A stretch of 44,173 bases of DNA from Rhodococcus sp. 1168 (GCF_002091955.1 NZ_MKKY01000054.1:1-44173); one strand, 5' to 3'; numbered from the stretch's first letter, positions 17,437 to 26,228 are shown. Notes: generated by a model from the sequence alone, not told the origin. A program made the numbers and translations.

Positions 17437-17469
17437 CCATCCCACTCATGCCATCCCACTCATGCCATC
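17437..17469. repeat. 14-bp tandem repeat (2.4 copies)
   Basis: CCATCCCACTCATG at 17437-17450 is repeated exactly at 17451-17464 and followed by a partial third copy (CCATC). It fills the space between the start of the Nudix gene and the stop of the AHSA1 gene. On the minus strand each copy contains an ATG that is out of frame with the Nudix gene. Confidence 0.85.
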
Positions 17470-17479
17470 ACACCAGCAT

Positions 17480-17956
17480 TCACGAACCAGCCAGAATCTT
17501 GTCGAGACGTTCGTAACCCTCTTCGACGCCTTGCGCCATCCCGCTTTCGACCATTCCATCGCGCCCTTCCTGCGACGGGTACACACTGTGCGCTTCGATA
17601 CGCGTTCGACCGTTTCCGAGATCGACGAAGTTGATCGCTTCGATACTCACGACGTCGGGGTAGCCCTCGAATTCGAAGGTCTGGATCGCGAACTCGTTCT
17701 CCCGCACCACATGAAAGACACCGTTGAAGGTGTACTTCTCACCTTCCGGGTTGGTGTGCGCATAGCGGTAGCTGCCGCCCGACTCGAACTCGTACTTCTC
17801 TATCTGCATGTCGTAACCGTGCGGTCCGAGCCACTGCCTGATCAGCTCCGGTTCCTTGTGGGCACGAAAGACGGATGCGACGGGCGCGTCGAACTCGCGG
17901 CTGATGTCGATGAACGGGACACCCTCGGGGACGGAGATCGTGACGGGATTACTCAT
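17480..17956 (-). CDS. AHSA1/SRPBCC-family protein
   Basis: A 158-aa START-like protein of the activator of Hsp90 ATPase (AHSA1) type. It shows the typical FDISREFDAPVASVFRAHKEPELIRQWLGP opening and a GGSYRYAHTNPEGEKYTFNGVF beta-segment. In bacteria these genes are very often paired with an ArsR-type repressor, as here; the cavity ligand is unknown. The start is the ATG at 17956 with GAGGAAACCG just upstream. It overlaps the end of the ArsR gene by 8 nt, so the pair is one operon. Confidence 0.9.
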   Translation of the reverse strand: MSNPVTISVPEGVPFIDISREFDAPVASVFRAHKEPELIRQWLGPHGYDMQIEKYEFESGGSYRYAHTNPEGEKYTFNGVFHVVRENEFAIQTFEFEGYPDVVSIEAINFVDLGNGRTRIEAHSVYPSQEGRDGMVESGMAQGVEEGYERLDKILAGS

Positions 17957-18305
17957 CGGTTTCCTCCTTGATGTTTGCCAGCAGCGAATCGAGCCGCCGG
18001 AATTGTTGTTCATGAATGGTTCGGTACCTGTCGATCCACGCGGTCAGTTCCTCCAGGTGCGCAGCATCGAGATGGACCGGTCTGCGCTGGGCATCTCGGG
18101 AACGAGTGACCAACCCGGCTGACTCCAGTACCGCGATGTGCTTCGAGACGGCCTGCTTACTGATGTCGAACGGCTCGGCAAGATCGTTGACGGTCCGCGG
18201 CCCGCCGCTGAGCCGAGCGACGATTGCGCGTCGCACTGGATCGGCGAGGGCCATGAACGCTTTGTCCAACCGATCTTCGGTGTCGTCACCGCCCTTGATG
18301 ATCAA
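17949..18305 (-). CDS. ArsR-family transcriptional regulator
   Basis: A 118-aa winged-helix repressor: KAFMALADPVRRAIVARLSGG, then the recognition helix region VNDLAEPFDISKQAVSKHIAVLESAGLV and the wing RDAQRRPVHLD. It has no Cys pair in the DNA-recognition helix, so it is not a classical metal sensor; it fits the SdpR/YczG-like group co-encoded with AHSA1 proteins. The start is TTG at 18305, preceded by AAAGGAG at a 4-nt spacing. A likely operator (ATCAA-N8-TTGAT) lies just upstream, which suggests autorepression of the pair. Confidence 0.88.
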   Translation of the reverse strand: MIIKGGDDTEDRLDKAFMALADPVRRAIVARLSGGPRTVNDLAEPFDISKQAVSKHIAVLESAGLVTRSRDAQRRPVHLDAAHLEELTAWIDRYRTIHEQQFRRLDSLLANIKEETDE

Positions 18306-18316
18306 CCATCTCCTTT

Positions 18317-18334
18317 ATCAATGAATCTGTTGAT
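18317..18334. promoter_or_regulatory. Candidate ArsR operator (ATCAA-N8-TTGAT)
   Basis: An inverted repeat 12 bp upstream of the arsR-like start codon. Its size and spacing suit a dimeric ArsR protein. It lies in the 240-bp divergent region between the regulator and the Mrp operon. The remaining part of that region (18335-18545) shows no other clear element. Confidence 0.5.
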
Positions 18335-18545
18335 TACACTACCTGGATCCTTCGAACCGTCAAGACCCTCTCAGCACCGGGTAACGGCGTCACGCCCGTG
18401 CAAAGTAAGATCGAAGCCAATCCATCTCGTCGGCCGCGAACACGGCTCACGAGTGTTCTCGACAATTGTTCGACTACTCGACGCCGCCCCACGACCACCG
18501 TGTCTCCCTCGTCGGCGACACGACCCGAGACGACGGAGTAACTTC

Positions 18546-21389
18546 TTGCTCGCTATCTTGTTGGCGCACACGGTCGCTGCCGTGTTTGCGCCCCTTGCGG
18601 TGCGAAATTGGGGCCGCAACGCTTTCTTCCCGCTCGCACTTGTTCCGTTGGCGAGCCTGATCTGGGTCTTCGCGAATTGGAATACCGAGCAGACGCTGAG
18701 CATCCAATGGGTTCCCGGACTGTCGATGAACTTCGACATGCGGTTCGACTCTCTTGCCGCGATCATGTCGCTACTGGTCCTCGGCATCGGGGCGCTGATT
18801 CTGCTCTACTGTGCGCGCTACTTCGAGGACGACGAACCTCGCCTCGGCATCTTCGCCGCGGAGATGGTCGCCTTCTCCGGCGCGATGTTCGGACTCATCA
18901 CCAGCGACAACATGTTGGTGCTGTACGTCTTTTGGGAAATCACGACGGTCCTGTCGTTCTTGCTCGTCGGCCACTACGCCGAGCGGGCCTCGTCTCGACG
19001 TGCGGCGACGCAGGCGTTGCTCGTCACCACCGCAGGCGGCCTTGCGATGCTCGTCGGCATCATCATCCTGGGTCAGGTTGCCGGCAGCTACAGCCTCTCC
19101 GCCGTCATCGCCGACGCGCCCGGCGGGTGGCTCGCGGGTGTCGCCGTCGTACTGATTCTCATCGGTGCACTCAGCAAATCGGCCATCGTTCCGATGCACT
19201 TCTGGCTGCCAGGGGCAATGGCAGCACCGACTCCGGTCAGTGGCTATCTGCACGCCGCGGCCATGGTCAAGGCCGGCATCTATCTCGTTGCGCGGATGGC
19301 ACCGGGTTTCGCAGACTCAGGGCCCTGGCGAGCGACGGTCATCTCACTCGGCCTGGTGTCGATGATCCTCGCGGGTTGGCGTGCACTACGCGCTTTCGAC
19401 CTCAAACTCATCCTCGCATTCGGCACGGTCAGCCAACTCGGGTTCCTGATGGTCCTCGTCGGGATCGGGACCGAGAAGGCGATGCTCGCAGGCTTGGCCA
19501 TGGTCCTCGCTCACGCCATGTTCAAAGCGACACTCTTCATGGTCGTCGGCATCATCGACCACACCACCGGAACACGCGATATCCGCAAGCTCGCGCACCT
19601 CGGCAAGAAGGTACCGATACTGGCAGGTATCGCCGCGCTCGCCGCCGCCAGCATGGCCGGGCTGCCGCCGCTCCTCGGCTTCGTCGGCAAAGAAGCGGCC
19701 TTGTCGGCAGTCATCGGCACACCGGTGCTGAATCCGACGGTCAGCGTTGTGGTCGTCACCGCCATGGTGATCGGGTCGATGCTGACCGTGACGTACAGCA
19801 TCCGCTTCGTGTGGGGTGCGTTCGGTCGCAAGCAGCTCGAGCGCGCGAGCCCGGCGGTGAATAAGATGCACCAACCAACCGGCCTCTTCTTGGCCGCGCC
19901 CGCATTCCTGGCGATCCTCGGACTCCTCGCAGGCATCTTCTCCCCGGTCGTCGACGCCATCGTGAGCCCCTATGCCCGTACGACGCCGTCCTACGGGCAG
20001 GCTTCGTACCACCTTTCGCTGTGGCACGGTTTCAATCTGCCGCTCGGACTGACGGTGATCGTCGTGAGCGGCGGTGTGGCTCTGTTCATCGCACACCGCA
20101 TTCTGAACCGGCTCAAGTTCGAGCACCCGCCGCTCGGCAACGCCGACCGCGTTTACGACGCAGTACTCAAGGGGATGGACACGCTGTCCATCCGATTGAC
20201 CGGTTCCACCCAGCGCGGGTCGCTGCCGGTCACACAGGCAACCATCCTTCTCACCCTCGTGCTGCTGCCGATGATCGTGCTGGCCGTCGGGGACGTGCCG
20301 GGCCTGGACTTCAAGCTTTTCGACAACCCGCTGCAGATGGTGGTGGCACTGATCATGATCGCCGGGGCGCTCGGCGCGACGGTCATGCGTAACCGTCTCG
20401 CCAGCGTGCTCCTCGTCGGCGTCGCCGGATACGGCTGCGGCATCATCTTCGCCATCCACGGCGCTCCCGACCTGGCCCTGACACAGTTCCTCGTCGAGAC
20501 ACTGACCCTCGTCGTCTTCGTTCTGGTACTACGCAAGCTGCCTGCCGAAGTCGACGACCGCGGATCTGTCGGTTGGCGCATCCCACGTGCACTGCTTGCA
20601 ATCGCCGTCGGCGCCGCCGTGACGATCCTGGGCGCGTTCGCGATGAACGCCCGCAACACCGAGCCGCTGTACCTGCAACTACCGGACGCCGCCTACCTAC
20701 TCGGCGACGGTAAGAACATCGTCAATGTTCTGCTGGTCGATATCCGCGCCTGGGACACCCTGGGCGAGATTTCGGTGTTGCTGGTCGCGGCAACCGGCGT
20801 CGCAAGTCTGGTGTTCCGGAACCGGCGGTTCGGCACCGCTCCGCGCGTGTCCGACGCCCCGGCCAGCAGTTCTGAAAGCGGAGCCGGCTCGGATACGACC
20901 TGGTTGCTCGGGGGCGATCTGATCGACCCGCGGCATCGTTCACTAATTCTCGAAGTCACCACTCGCCTGGTCTTCCCGACGATCATGGTGATGTCGGTGT
21001 ACTTCTTCTTCGCCGGCCACAACGCGCCCGGCGGAGGTTTCGCCGGCGGTCTGACGGCCGGTCTGGCGCTGGTACTCCGATACCTTGCCGGTGGGCGATA
21101 CGAGCTGGGTGAGGCGGTGCCGATCGACGCAGGCAAGATCCTCGGCCTCGGCCTCATCTTCGCCGCGGGCACTGCCGTGACTTCTTTGTTCCTCGGCGCG
21201 CCGGCATTATCTTCTGCGACATTGGAATTGACATTGCCGATCCTCGGTGACATCAAGATTGTCACTGCCTTGTTCTTCGATCTCGGCGTCTATCTCATCG
21301 TCGTCGGTCTCGTACTCGACATACTGCGCAGTCTCGGCGCTCGTCTCGACGCTCAGGTGGAAACCAAGAAGCAGGTGAACGCGCGATGA
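18546..21389 (+). CDS. mrpA: Mrp antiporter subunit A (A/B fusion)
   Basis: Largest subunit of the multi-subunit Mrp Na+(K+)/H+ antiporter, 947 aa. The N-terminal ~480 residues are NuoL-like with conserved E in YVFWEITTVLSFLL and the LSKSAIVPMHFWLPGAMAAPTPVSGYLHAAAMVKAG signature. A DUF4040-type segment follows (~residues 610-720), then a C-terminal MrpB-like domain (LVFPTIMVMSVYFFFAGHNAPGGGFAGGL). Subunit B is therefore fused, and no separate mrpB exists. The frame is open 136 codons further upstream, but that part is not protein-like; TTG at 18546 has GGAG 7 nt before it and begins LAILLAHTVAAVFAP, the normal MrpA N-terminus. First gene of a six-gene operon. Confidence 0.95.
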   Translation: MLAILLAHTVAAVFAPLAVRNWGRNAFFPLALVPLASLIWVFANWNTEQTLSIQWVPGLSMNFDMRFDSLAAIMSLLVLGIGALILLYCARYFEDDEPRLGIFAAEMVAFSGAMFGLITSDNMLVLYVFWEITTVLSFLLVGHYAERASSRRAATQALLVTTAGGLAMLVGIIILGQVAGSYSLSAVIADAPGGWLAGVAVVLILIGALSKSAIVPMHFWLPGAMAAPTPVSGYLHAAAMVKAGIYLVARMAPGFADSGPWRATVISLGLVSMILAGWRALRAFDLKLILAFGTVSQLGFLMVLVGIGTEKAMLAGLAMVLAHAMFKATLFMVVGIIDHTTGTRDIRKLAHLGKKVPILAGIAALAAASMAGLPPLLGFVGKEAALSAVIGTPVLNPTVSVVVVTAMVIGSMLTVTYSIRFVWGAFGRKQLERASPAVNKMHQPTGLFLAAPAFLAILGLLAGIFSPVVDAIVSPYARTTPSYGQASYHLSLWHGFNLPLGLTVIVVSGGVALFIAHRILNRLKFEHPPLGNADRVYDAVLKGMDTLSIRLTGSTQRGSLPVTQATILLTLVLLPMIVLAVGDVPGLDFKLFDNPLQMVVALIMIAGALGATVMRNRLASVLLVGVAGYGCGIIFAIHGAPDLALTQFLVETLTLVVFVLVLRKLPAEVDDRGSVGWRIPRALLAIAVGAAVTILGAFAMNARNTEPLYLQLPDAAYLLGDGKNIVNVLLVDIRAWDTLGEISVLLVAATGVASLVFRNRRFGTAPRVSDAPASSSESGAGSDTTWLLGGDLIDPRHRSLILEVTTRLVFPTIMVMSVYFFFAGHNAPGGGFAGGLTAGLALVLRYLAGGRYELGEAVPIDAGKILGLGLIFAAGTAVTSLFLGAPALSSATLELTLPILGDIKIVTALFFDLGVYLIVVGLVLDILRSLGARLDAQVETKKQVNAR

Positions 21390-22021
21390 CCGCAAATCTC
21401 GGAATGCTGATCATCGTCGGAGTACTCGTCTCGTGCGGGGTGTATCTGCTCCTCGAGCGTTCTATCACCAAGATGCTTCTCGGGCTGCTTCTGTTCGGCA
21501 ACGGAGTCAACCTCCTGATCCTCACCGTCGGCGGCCCCCCAGGCAATCCCCCGATCGTCGGGCGCGGCACGACCATTTACCAAGAGATGGCAGATCCGTT
21601 GGCGCAGGCGATGATTCTGACGGCGATCGTCATCACGATGGGCATTGCCGCGTTCGTGTTGGCATTGGCGTACCGCTCCTTCACGCTCAATACCAAGGAC
21701 GACGTCGAGAACGACCCGGAGGACACCAAGGTCTCCAAGCGTCGATCGGTCGCCGACGCACCGGACCGCGACCGCTCCGACGACCCCGTCACCGGCGAGC
21801 CGAGTTTCAGCGGCGACGCCTTCGACTCGCAGGGAAACCCGATACCCATCGACGAATTGAAGAATATCGAAGATCTCGAATGTTATGAGGACCTGCACGA
21901 AGGCGATTTCGACGATGATGACGACGAACCCGAGGTACAGGGTCTGGACGGGATCGACAGTGCCGTCAAAGATACGACACCGGTAAAGAAAAAAACGAAG
22001 AAGAAGGGTGATGCGAAATGA
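21386..22021 (+). CDS. mrpC: Mrp antiporter subunit C with acidic C-terminal extension
   Basis: NuoK-like subunit, 211 aa. The first ~105 residues give three membrane helices with the conserved ERSITKMLLGLLLFGNGVNLLIL and DPLAQAMILTAIVITMGIAAF motifs. The last ~105 residues are a charged, probably disordered cytoplasmic tail: acidic (HEGDFDDDDDEPEV) and ending in a lysine cluster (KKKTKKKGDAK). Typical MrpC is 110-180 aa, so this one is long; extended tails are known in actinobacteria. ATGA overlaps join it to mrpA and mrpD. Confidence 0.95.
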   Translation: MTANLGMLIIVGVLVSCGVYLLLERSITKMLLGLLLFGNGVNLLILTVGGPPGNPPIVGRGTTIYQEMADPLAQAMILTAIVITMGIAAFVLALAYRSFTLNTKDDVENDPEDTKVSKRRSVADAPDRDRSDDPVTGEPSFSGDAFDSQGNPIPIDELKNIEDLECYEDLHEGDFDDDDDEPEVQGLDGIDSAVKDTTPVKKKTKKKGDAK

Positions 22022-23646
22022 CCCTTCCCGCGGGCACAACCGACGTTCTCACCCCTCTCCCCGTCCTCATCCCGATGATTGCTGCGGCCCTGACTCTCGT
22101 CCTCGGTCGTCGTCCACGCGCGCAGCGGTTCATTACTGTCGTCGCGTTGACCGCGGTCGTCCTGGTCTCCGGTGCACTGCTTTATCTTGCCGATCGAGAC
22201 GGAGCCACTGCGCTGCAGGTCGGTGGCTGGGATTCGCCCATCGGAATCTCGCTGGTGGTCGATCGTTTGGCCGCGATGATGCTGTTGGTCAGCTCGATCG
22301 TGTTGCTCGCCGTGATGGTGTACTCGATCGGTCAGGGTATTCGTGACGGCAGCGAAAACCAGCCGGTGTCGATCTTTCTGCCCACCTACCTGGCGTTGAC
22401 AGCGGGAATCTGCAACGCTTTCCTCGCCGGCGACTTGTTCAATCTGTATGTCGGATTCGAGGTTCTGCTCGCCGCCTCGTTCGTGCTGTTGACCCTCGGA
22501 GCCAGCGCGGACCGCGTCCGCGCCGGCGTCTCGTACGTCATGGTCTCGATGGTGTCTTCGTTGATCTTCCTGGTCGGAATCGGGCTCGTCTATGCCGCCA
22601 CCGGTACGCTCAATCTGGCCCACATGGCGACGCGTCTGGAAGACATCCCCACCGGAACCAAGACTGCAATTTTCGCCGTCCTTCTTGTTGCTTTCGGGAT
22701 CAAGGCTGCGGTATTCCCGCTGTCGACATGGCTTCCCGATTCGTATCCGACAGCTCCGGCTCCGGTTACCGCGGTCTTCGCGGGCTTGCTCACCAAAGTC
22801 GGCGTGTACGCGATCATCCGTGCGCATACTCTGCTGTTTCCCGACGGCAGTCTCGACAATGTGCTCATGGTGTGTGGTCTGCTCACGATGCTGGTCGGTA
22901 TCTTGGGCTCGATTGCTCAAAGCGACATCAAACGTCTGCTCTCGTTCACGCTCGTCAGTCACATCGGGTACATGATCTTCGGTGTCGCTCTGTCCACACA
23001 ATCAGGCCTGTCCGGCTCGATCTACTATGTAGCGCACCACATCATCGTGCAGACGACGCTGTTCCTCGTCGTCGGACTGATCGAGCGTCAAGCCGGATCC
23101 TCGTCGCTACGACGGCTCGGCGGGCTGGCCGCGGCGAGCCCCGTTCTGGCCATCGTTTTCCTGGTCCCGGCTTTGAATCTTGGTGGCATTCCGCCGTTCT
23201 CGGGCTTCATCGGCAAGGTCGCATTACTACAGGCAGGTAGCGCGGACGGCAGTGTTCTCGCCTGGATCCTTGTCGCGGGTGGCACGGTCACCAGTTTGCT
23301 GACGCTCTACGTCATCGCTCGTGTCTGGACGAAGGCCTTCTGGCGAGCGCGGGCCGACGCACCCGAAGGGGACCTGGCCGATCACAGCCCTTCGGCGCTA
23401 CTGGACGATTCGACGGATATCGCTTTCGGTGACCGCGAGGATGTCGGACGCATGCCGGCGTTCATGCTCATCCCGACGATAGGTTTGGTCATTGTCGGGT
23501 TGGCACTGACAGTGTTCGCGGGCCGGATCATCGACATCAGCGATCGCGCGGCAGCGGATCTGCGAGACAGGTCGGTGTACATCGAAGCGGTACTCGGAGC
23601 GGAATACGCGGGCGATCGCGCTGCCGAAGCAGCGGAGGGCAAATGA
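22018..23646 (+). CDS. mrpD: Mrp antiporter subunit D
   Basis: NuoM/N-like proton-translocating subunit, 542 aa and about 14 helices. The central channel signature is present: FGIKAAVFPLSTWLPDSYPTAPAPVTAVFAGLLTKVGVYAIIR, carrying the conserved lysines on the broken helices, and FEVLLAASFVLLTLG with the conserved Glu. A hydrophilic insertion (WRARADAPEGDLADHSP ... GDREDVGRMP) precedes the final helix. ATGA overlaps at both ends ensure matched synthesis with C and E. Confidence 0.96.
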   Translation: MTLPAGTTDVLTPLPVLIPMIAAALTLVLGRRPRAQRFITVVALTAVVLVSGALLYLADRDGATALQVGGWDSPIGISLVVDRLAAMMLLVSSIVLLAVMVYSIGQGIRDGSENQPVSIFLPTYLALTAGICNAFLAGDLFNLYVGFEVLLAASFVLLTLGASADRVRAGVSYVMVSMVSSLIFLVGIGLVYAATGTLNLAHMATRLEDIPTGTKTAIFAVLLVAFGIKAAVFPLSTWLPDSYPTAPAPVTAVFAGLLTKVGVYAIIRAHTLLFPDGSLDNVLMVCGLLTMLVGILGSIAQSDIKRLLSFTLVSHIGYMIFGVALSTQSGLSGSIYYVAHHIIVQTTLFLVVGLIERQAGSSSLRRLGGLAAASPVLAIVFLVPALNLGGIPPFSGFIGKVALLQAGSADGSVLAWILVAGGTVTSLLTLYVIARVWTKAFWRARADAPEGDLADHSPSALLDDSTDIAFGDREDVGRMPAFMLIPTIGLVIVGLALTVFAGRIIDISDRAAADLRDRSVYIEAVLGAEYAGDRAAEAAEGK

Positions 23647-24287
23647 AGTACATCAATCGCTTTCTACTCCTGCGACTCTGGACGCTCGCCTGGCTGACCT
23701 CGGTGTGGGTCCTGTTGTGGGGCAGCCTCTCTCCAGCGAACGTGCTCAGCGGAATAGTCGTCGGTCTCGGCATCATGCTGCTCTTGCCGCTCCCCAAGGT
23801 TCCTGTCGAGGGCCGTGTTCACGTCCTGTCGGTTTTCAAGCTCATCTGCGTATTCCTCTATTACGCAATCGCATCGAGCTTCAGTGTCGCGTGGCTGGCA
23901 GTCCGACCGAAAGCACCTCCCATCACCGGCGTACTGCGAGTCCGCATCGCGATCAAGTCGGATCTGGTGCTGACACTGTGTGTGGACGCACTCAATCTGA
24001 TCCCCGGAACGATGGTTCTCGAGATCGATCAGACGCGCAGGCTCGTCTACGTCCACGTCCTCGACATGGGTAGCCAGAAAGCTGTCGACGCCTTCTACCG
24101 GTCCGTTCGACTACTCGAAAAGTTGCTGATCGCTGCATTCGAGCGTGACTCCGATTGGCAGCCGAGCCCCTTGCATTTCCAGGACTACCAGCGTTATCAC
24201 GGAGTTCTCGGCGATAACATCGCAACGCCGGTGGAGGTTCGAGACGACAAGCGGATCGATGACGAGAGAAAGGGCGACTGGTCATGA
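23643..24287 (+). CDS. mrpE: Mrp antiporter subunit E
   Basis: Mrp-specific subunit without a complex I counterpart, 214 aa. N-terminal two or three membrane helices (LLRLWTLAWLTSVWVLLWGSL; LSGIVVGLGIMLLLPLP) are followed by the conserved cytoplasmic domain with LCVDALNLIPGTMVLEID and HVLDMG. The C-terminus is extended by about 40 hydrophilic residues beyond the usual length. It overlaps mrpD and mrpF by ATGA. Confidence 0.95.
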   Translation: MKYINRFLLLRLWTLAWLTSVWVLLWGSLSPANVLSGIVVGLGIMLLLPLPKVPVEGRVHVLSVFKLICVFLYYAIASSFSVAWLAVRPKAPPITGVLRVRIAIKSDLVLTLCVDALNLIPGTMVLEIDQTRRLVYVHVLDMGSQKAVDAFYRSVRLLEKLLIAAFERDSDWQPSPLHFQDYQRYHGVLGDNIATPVEVRDDKRIDDERKGDWS

Positions 24288-24541
24288 ACGTTGTTCTCGT
24301 GATCGCGGGCGTGCTACTGGTCGCAGCAGCCATCATCACCACCTATCGACTTCTCGACGGCCCGAGCACTCTCGACCGCCTCGTAGCGATGGACTCGATT
24401 CTGGCGGTGTCGATGTGTGGGCTGGCCCTGTGGTCGGTCTACAGCCTCGACACCACGATCGTGCCGGCCATCGTCGCGCTGTCGCTGGTGAGCTTCATCG
24501 GGTCGGTCAGCGTCGCGCGATTCCGAGTGAGGGACGAATGA
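24284..24541 (+). CDS. mrpF: Mrp antiporter subunit F
   Basis: Small three-helix subunit, 85 aa, with the family motif YRLLDGPSTLDRLVAMDSILA and ending in a basic cytoplasmic patch (VARFRVRDE). MrpF is placed in the part of the complex thought to form the cation pathway with A and G. ATGA overlap on both sides. Confidence 0.95.
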   Translation: MNVVLVIAGVLLVAAAIITTYRLLDGPSTLDRLVAMDSILAVSMCGLALWSVYSLDTTIVPAIVALSLVSFIGSVSVARFRVRDE

Positions 24542-24882
24542 ACGCAGTCTTCGAAGTAATTTCCGCTGTTTTGATTTTGATCGGGGCAATGCTGGCGTTC
24601 ACCGCGGCGATCGGGATCGTCCGGTTTCCGGATACCCTCTCGCGCATGCATGCTGCGACCAAGCCGCAGGTCGTCGGATTGATTCTGGTACTGACCGGTG
24701 CCGTCATCCAACTGCGCGGCAACGTCGACATCTGGATGCTCGTGCTGGTCGGGGTATTCACCTTGGCGACCGCTCCGGTCATCGCCCACATCGTCGGTCG
24801 TGTCGCTTACCGCGAGCAGCGAGGCCGAGACGGTCTGCTGGTCGTCAACGAGATGGAGCCCGACGAATCGGATCCTCGCTAG
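24538..24882 (+). CDS. mrpG: Mrp antiporter subunit G
   Basis: Last subunit of the complex, 114 aa with three helices, showing the PhaG/MnhG signature AAIGIVRFPDTLSRMHAATKPQVVG. The C-terminal 25 residues are hydrophilic. Its start overlaps mrpF by ATGA; its last 38 nt overlap the end of the convergent PAP2 gene, so transcripts from the two strands collide here. Confidence 0.95.
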   Translation: MNAVFEVISAVLILIGAMLAFTAAIGIVRFPDTLSRMHAATKPQVVGLILVLTGAVIQLRGNVDIWMLVLVGVFTLATAPVIAHIVGRVAYREQRGRDGLLVVNEMEPDESDPR

Positions 24883-26182
24883 TGCTGCGTCCACCCCACT
24901 GGGCCATCGCAGTACCGGGCGCGGCAAAAAACGTCGCGTAGAATATGACGACGACCGAGCCCATCAGCAGCAGGATCAGGGGACCGAACACCTCCGGGTA
25001 CGTCGCGAACGGGATGGCCAGGTATCGGTAGCTCGACAAGAGCACCAGCAAGGTCGACGTCCCGTACGAGACCAGCCGGATACGGCCCCGGTCCCAGCCT
25101 CGTTCGGGGTCACGCAGGATCGTTTCGAGAGTCAGACACAGAACGACGCCTGCGACGAGGTCGACTCCGTAGTGGTAGCCGAATCCGAGCGTCGCGGCCA
25201 GGGTGCCCACCAACCACGTCGTGCCGCCGAGGCGAAGCCACCACGGGCCTCTGCGCGAATGGATGAACAAGCTCAATGCCCAGGCAGTGTGGAGGCTCGG
25301 CATGCAGTTGCGTGGCGTCGACGAGTCGAACGGGATCTCGGACGGCGAAGTGTCCGTCGGAACTATCGTGGGCCAGAAGTCCCCGATCTCGAAGCCCTGC
25401 CCGGCCGAACCGTAGGCGAACATCGGACCCACCACAGGAAACACGATGTAGAGAATCGGCCCGACGAGGCCGATCAGCAGAAACGTGCGCACCAGATTAT
25501 GCCTCGGCCATGGGCGTCCCGTCGCAACACCACGTAGTTGATAGATCGCGATGGCAATCGCGGCGACCGGAAGTTGGATGTAGATCCAATGTAGGACCGC
25601 ATACGCGGGCGGGCCGAGTGCGGAAAGTACAGTGCCGACGACCCACGACGGGCTTCCGAGCGCGTGATCTGCGAGCTGGGCGTACTCGTCGAGTACGTTC
25701 GGCCGGACGAGAGTGGTGATCTGCAGCCAGACGTCCCCGGCCTTCGAGGCGAGGATGAGCAAGCCGCCGAGGCACACGGATTTGATTCCATGGCTGTCCC
25801 GGGTCCACACGGTGTAGACCGCGAGGCCGACCAGGACTATCACCGCGCCGTTGCCGACGGCGAAGGGCAGTCCGGATTCGGCCCTGCCGACAGCGAACAC
25901 GACATCGATAGCGACCGCGAGCGACAACGACCACAATCGGACTCGATTGTTCACACCGACGAGTCCGAGGATCAGACCGGCCCACGGTAGTGACATCGAC
26001 TTGGGCGTACCGGCGACATCGTTCCAGATACTCGCGAACAGGCCGGGGAATCCGTTGTGGGCTGCAGCGAGTTGCAGCAATCCAAGGAACGCAGCTACCG
26101 CCGCCGCGCCGACACCGTAGAACCGTAAAGAATTCGGTACCGCCCCGTGGGTGGAGCCGTCCCCCTCTTCACCCGCAAGCAC
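24845..26182 (-). CDS. PAP2-superfamily (Aur1/IPC synthase-like) membrane protein
   Basis: A 445-aa polytopic protein. The C-terminal third carries a PAP2_3-type active site: CMPSLHTAWALSLFIH, with the His after PSL corresponding to PSGH, and LGFGYHYGVDLVAG, with the second catalytic His and the following Asp. This arrangement is shared with Aur1 inositol-phosphorylceramide synthases and with mycobacterial lipid phosphatases/transferases. The substrate is likely a lipid phosphate or phospho-alcohol (inference). GTG start at 26182; a TACTAT box 7 nt before it suggests a leaderless mRNA. The 3' end overlaps mrpG on the other strand. Confidence 0.8.
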   Translation of the reverse strand: MLAGEEGDGSTHGAVPNSLRFYGVGAAAVAAFLGLLQLAAAHNGFPGLFASIWNDVAGTPKSMSLPWAGLILGLVGVNNRVRLWSLSLAVAIDVVFAVGRAESGLPFAVGNGAVIVLVGLAVYTVWTRDSHGIKSVCLGGLLILASKAGDVWLQITTLVRPNVLDEYAQLADHALGSPSWVVGTVLSALGPPAYAVLHWIYIQLPVAAIAIAIYQLRGVATGRPWPRHNLVRTFLLIGLVGPILYIVFPVVGPMFAYGSAGQGFEIGDFWPTIVPTDTSPSEIPFDSSTPRNCMPSLHTAWALSLFIHSRRGPWWLRLGGTTWLVGTLAATLGFGYHYGVDLVAGVVLCLTLETILRDPERGWDRGRIRLVSYGTSTLLVLLSSYRYLAIPFATYPEVFGPLILLLMGSVVVIFYATFFAAPGTAMAQWGGRSTSEDPIRRAPSR

Positions 26183-26189
26183 GCTGCCA

Positions 26190-26195
26190 ATAGTA
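26190..26195 (-). promoter_or_regulatory. -10 box for leaderless PAP2 gene
   Basis: TACTAT on the minus strand, 7 nt from the GTG start, with no Shine-Dalgarno sequence between. No convincing -35 is visible, which is common in actinobacteria. Confidence 0.45.
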
Positions 26196-26228
26196 AACGG
26201 TGAATGAACAACTACTTACAGCGAGCCG

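Noticed and set aside
18138..18545. 136-codon N-terminal extension of MrpA
   Set aside because: It overlaps the arsR promoter and coding region, is Arg/Pro-rich, and is not hydrophobic like MrpA. TTG at 18546 has a good GGAG site.
19386..20459. 357-codon minus-strand frame inside mrpA
   Set aside because: Antisense shadow with Asp/His/Glu-rich composition; mrpA is clear.
21883..23001. 372-codon minus-strand frame opposite mrpC/mrpD
   Set aside because: Hydrophilic His/Asp/Gln-rich antisense product with no domain; mrpC and mrpD are unambiguous on the other strand.
18546..24882. Complex I (nuo) operon
   Set aside because: NuoL-, NuoK- and NuoN-like subunits are present, but no quinone or Fe-S subunits are; the small E, F and G subunits and the MrpB-like fusion are specific to Mrp antiporters.
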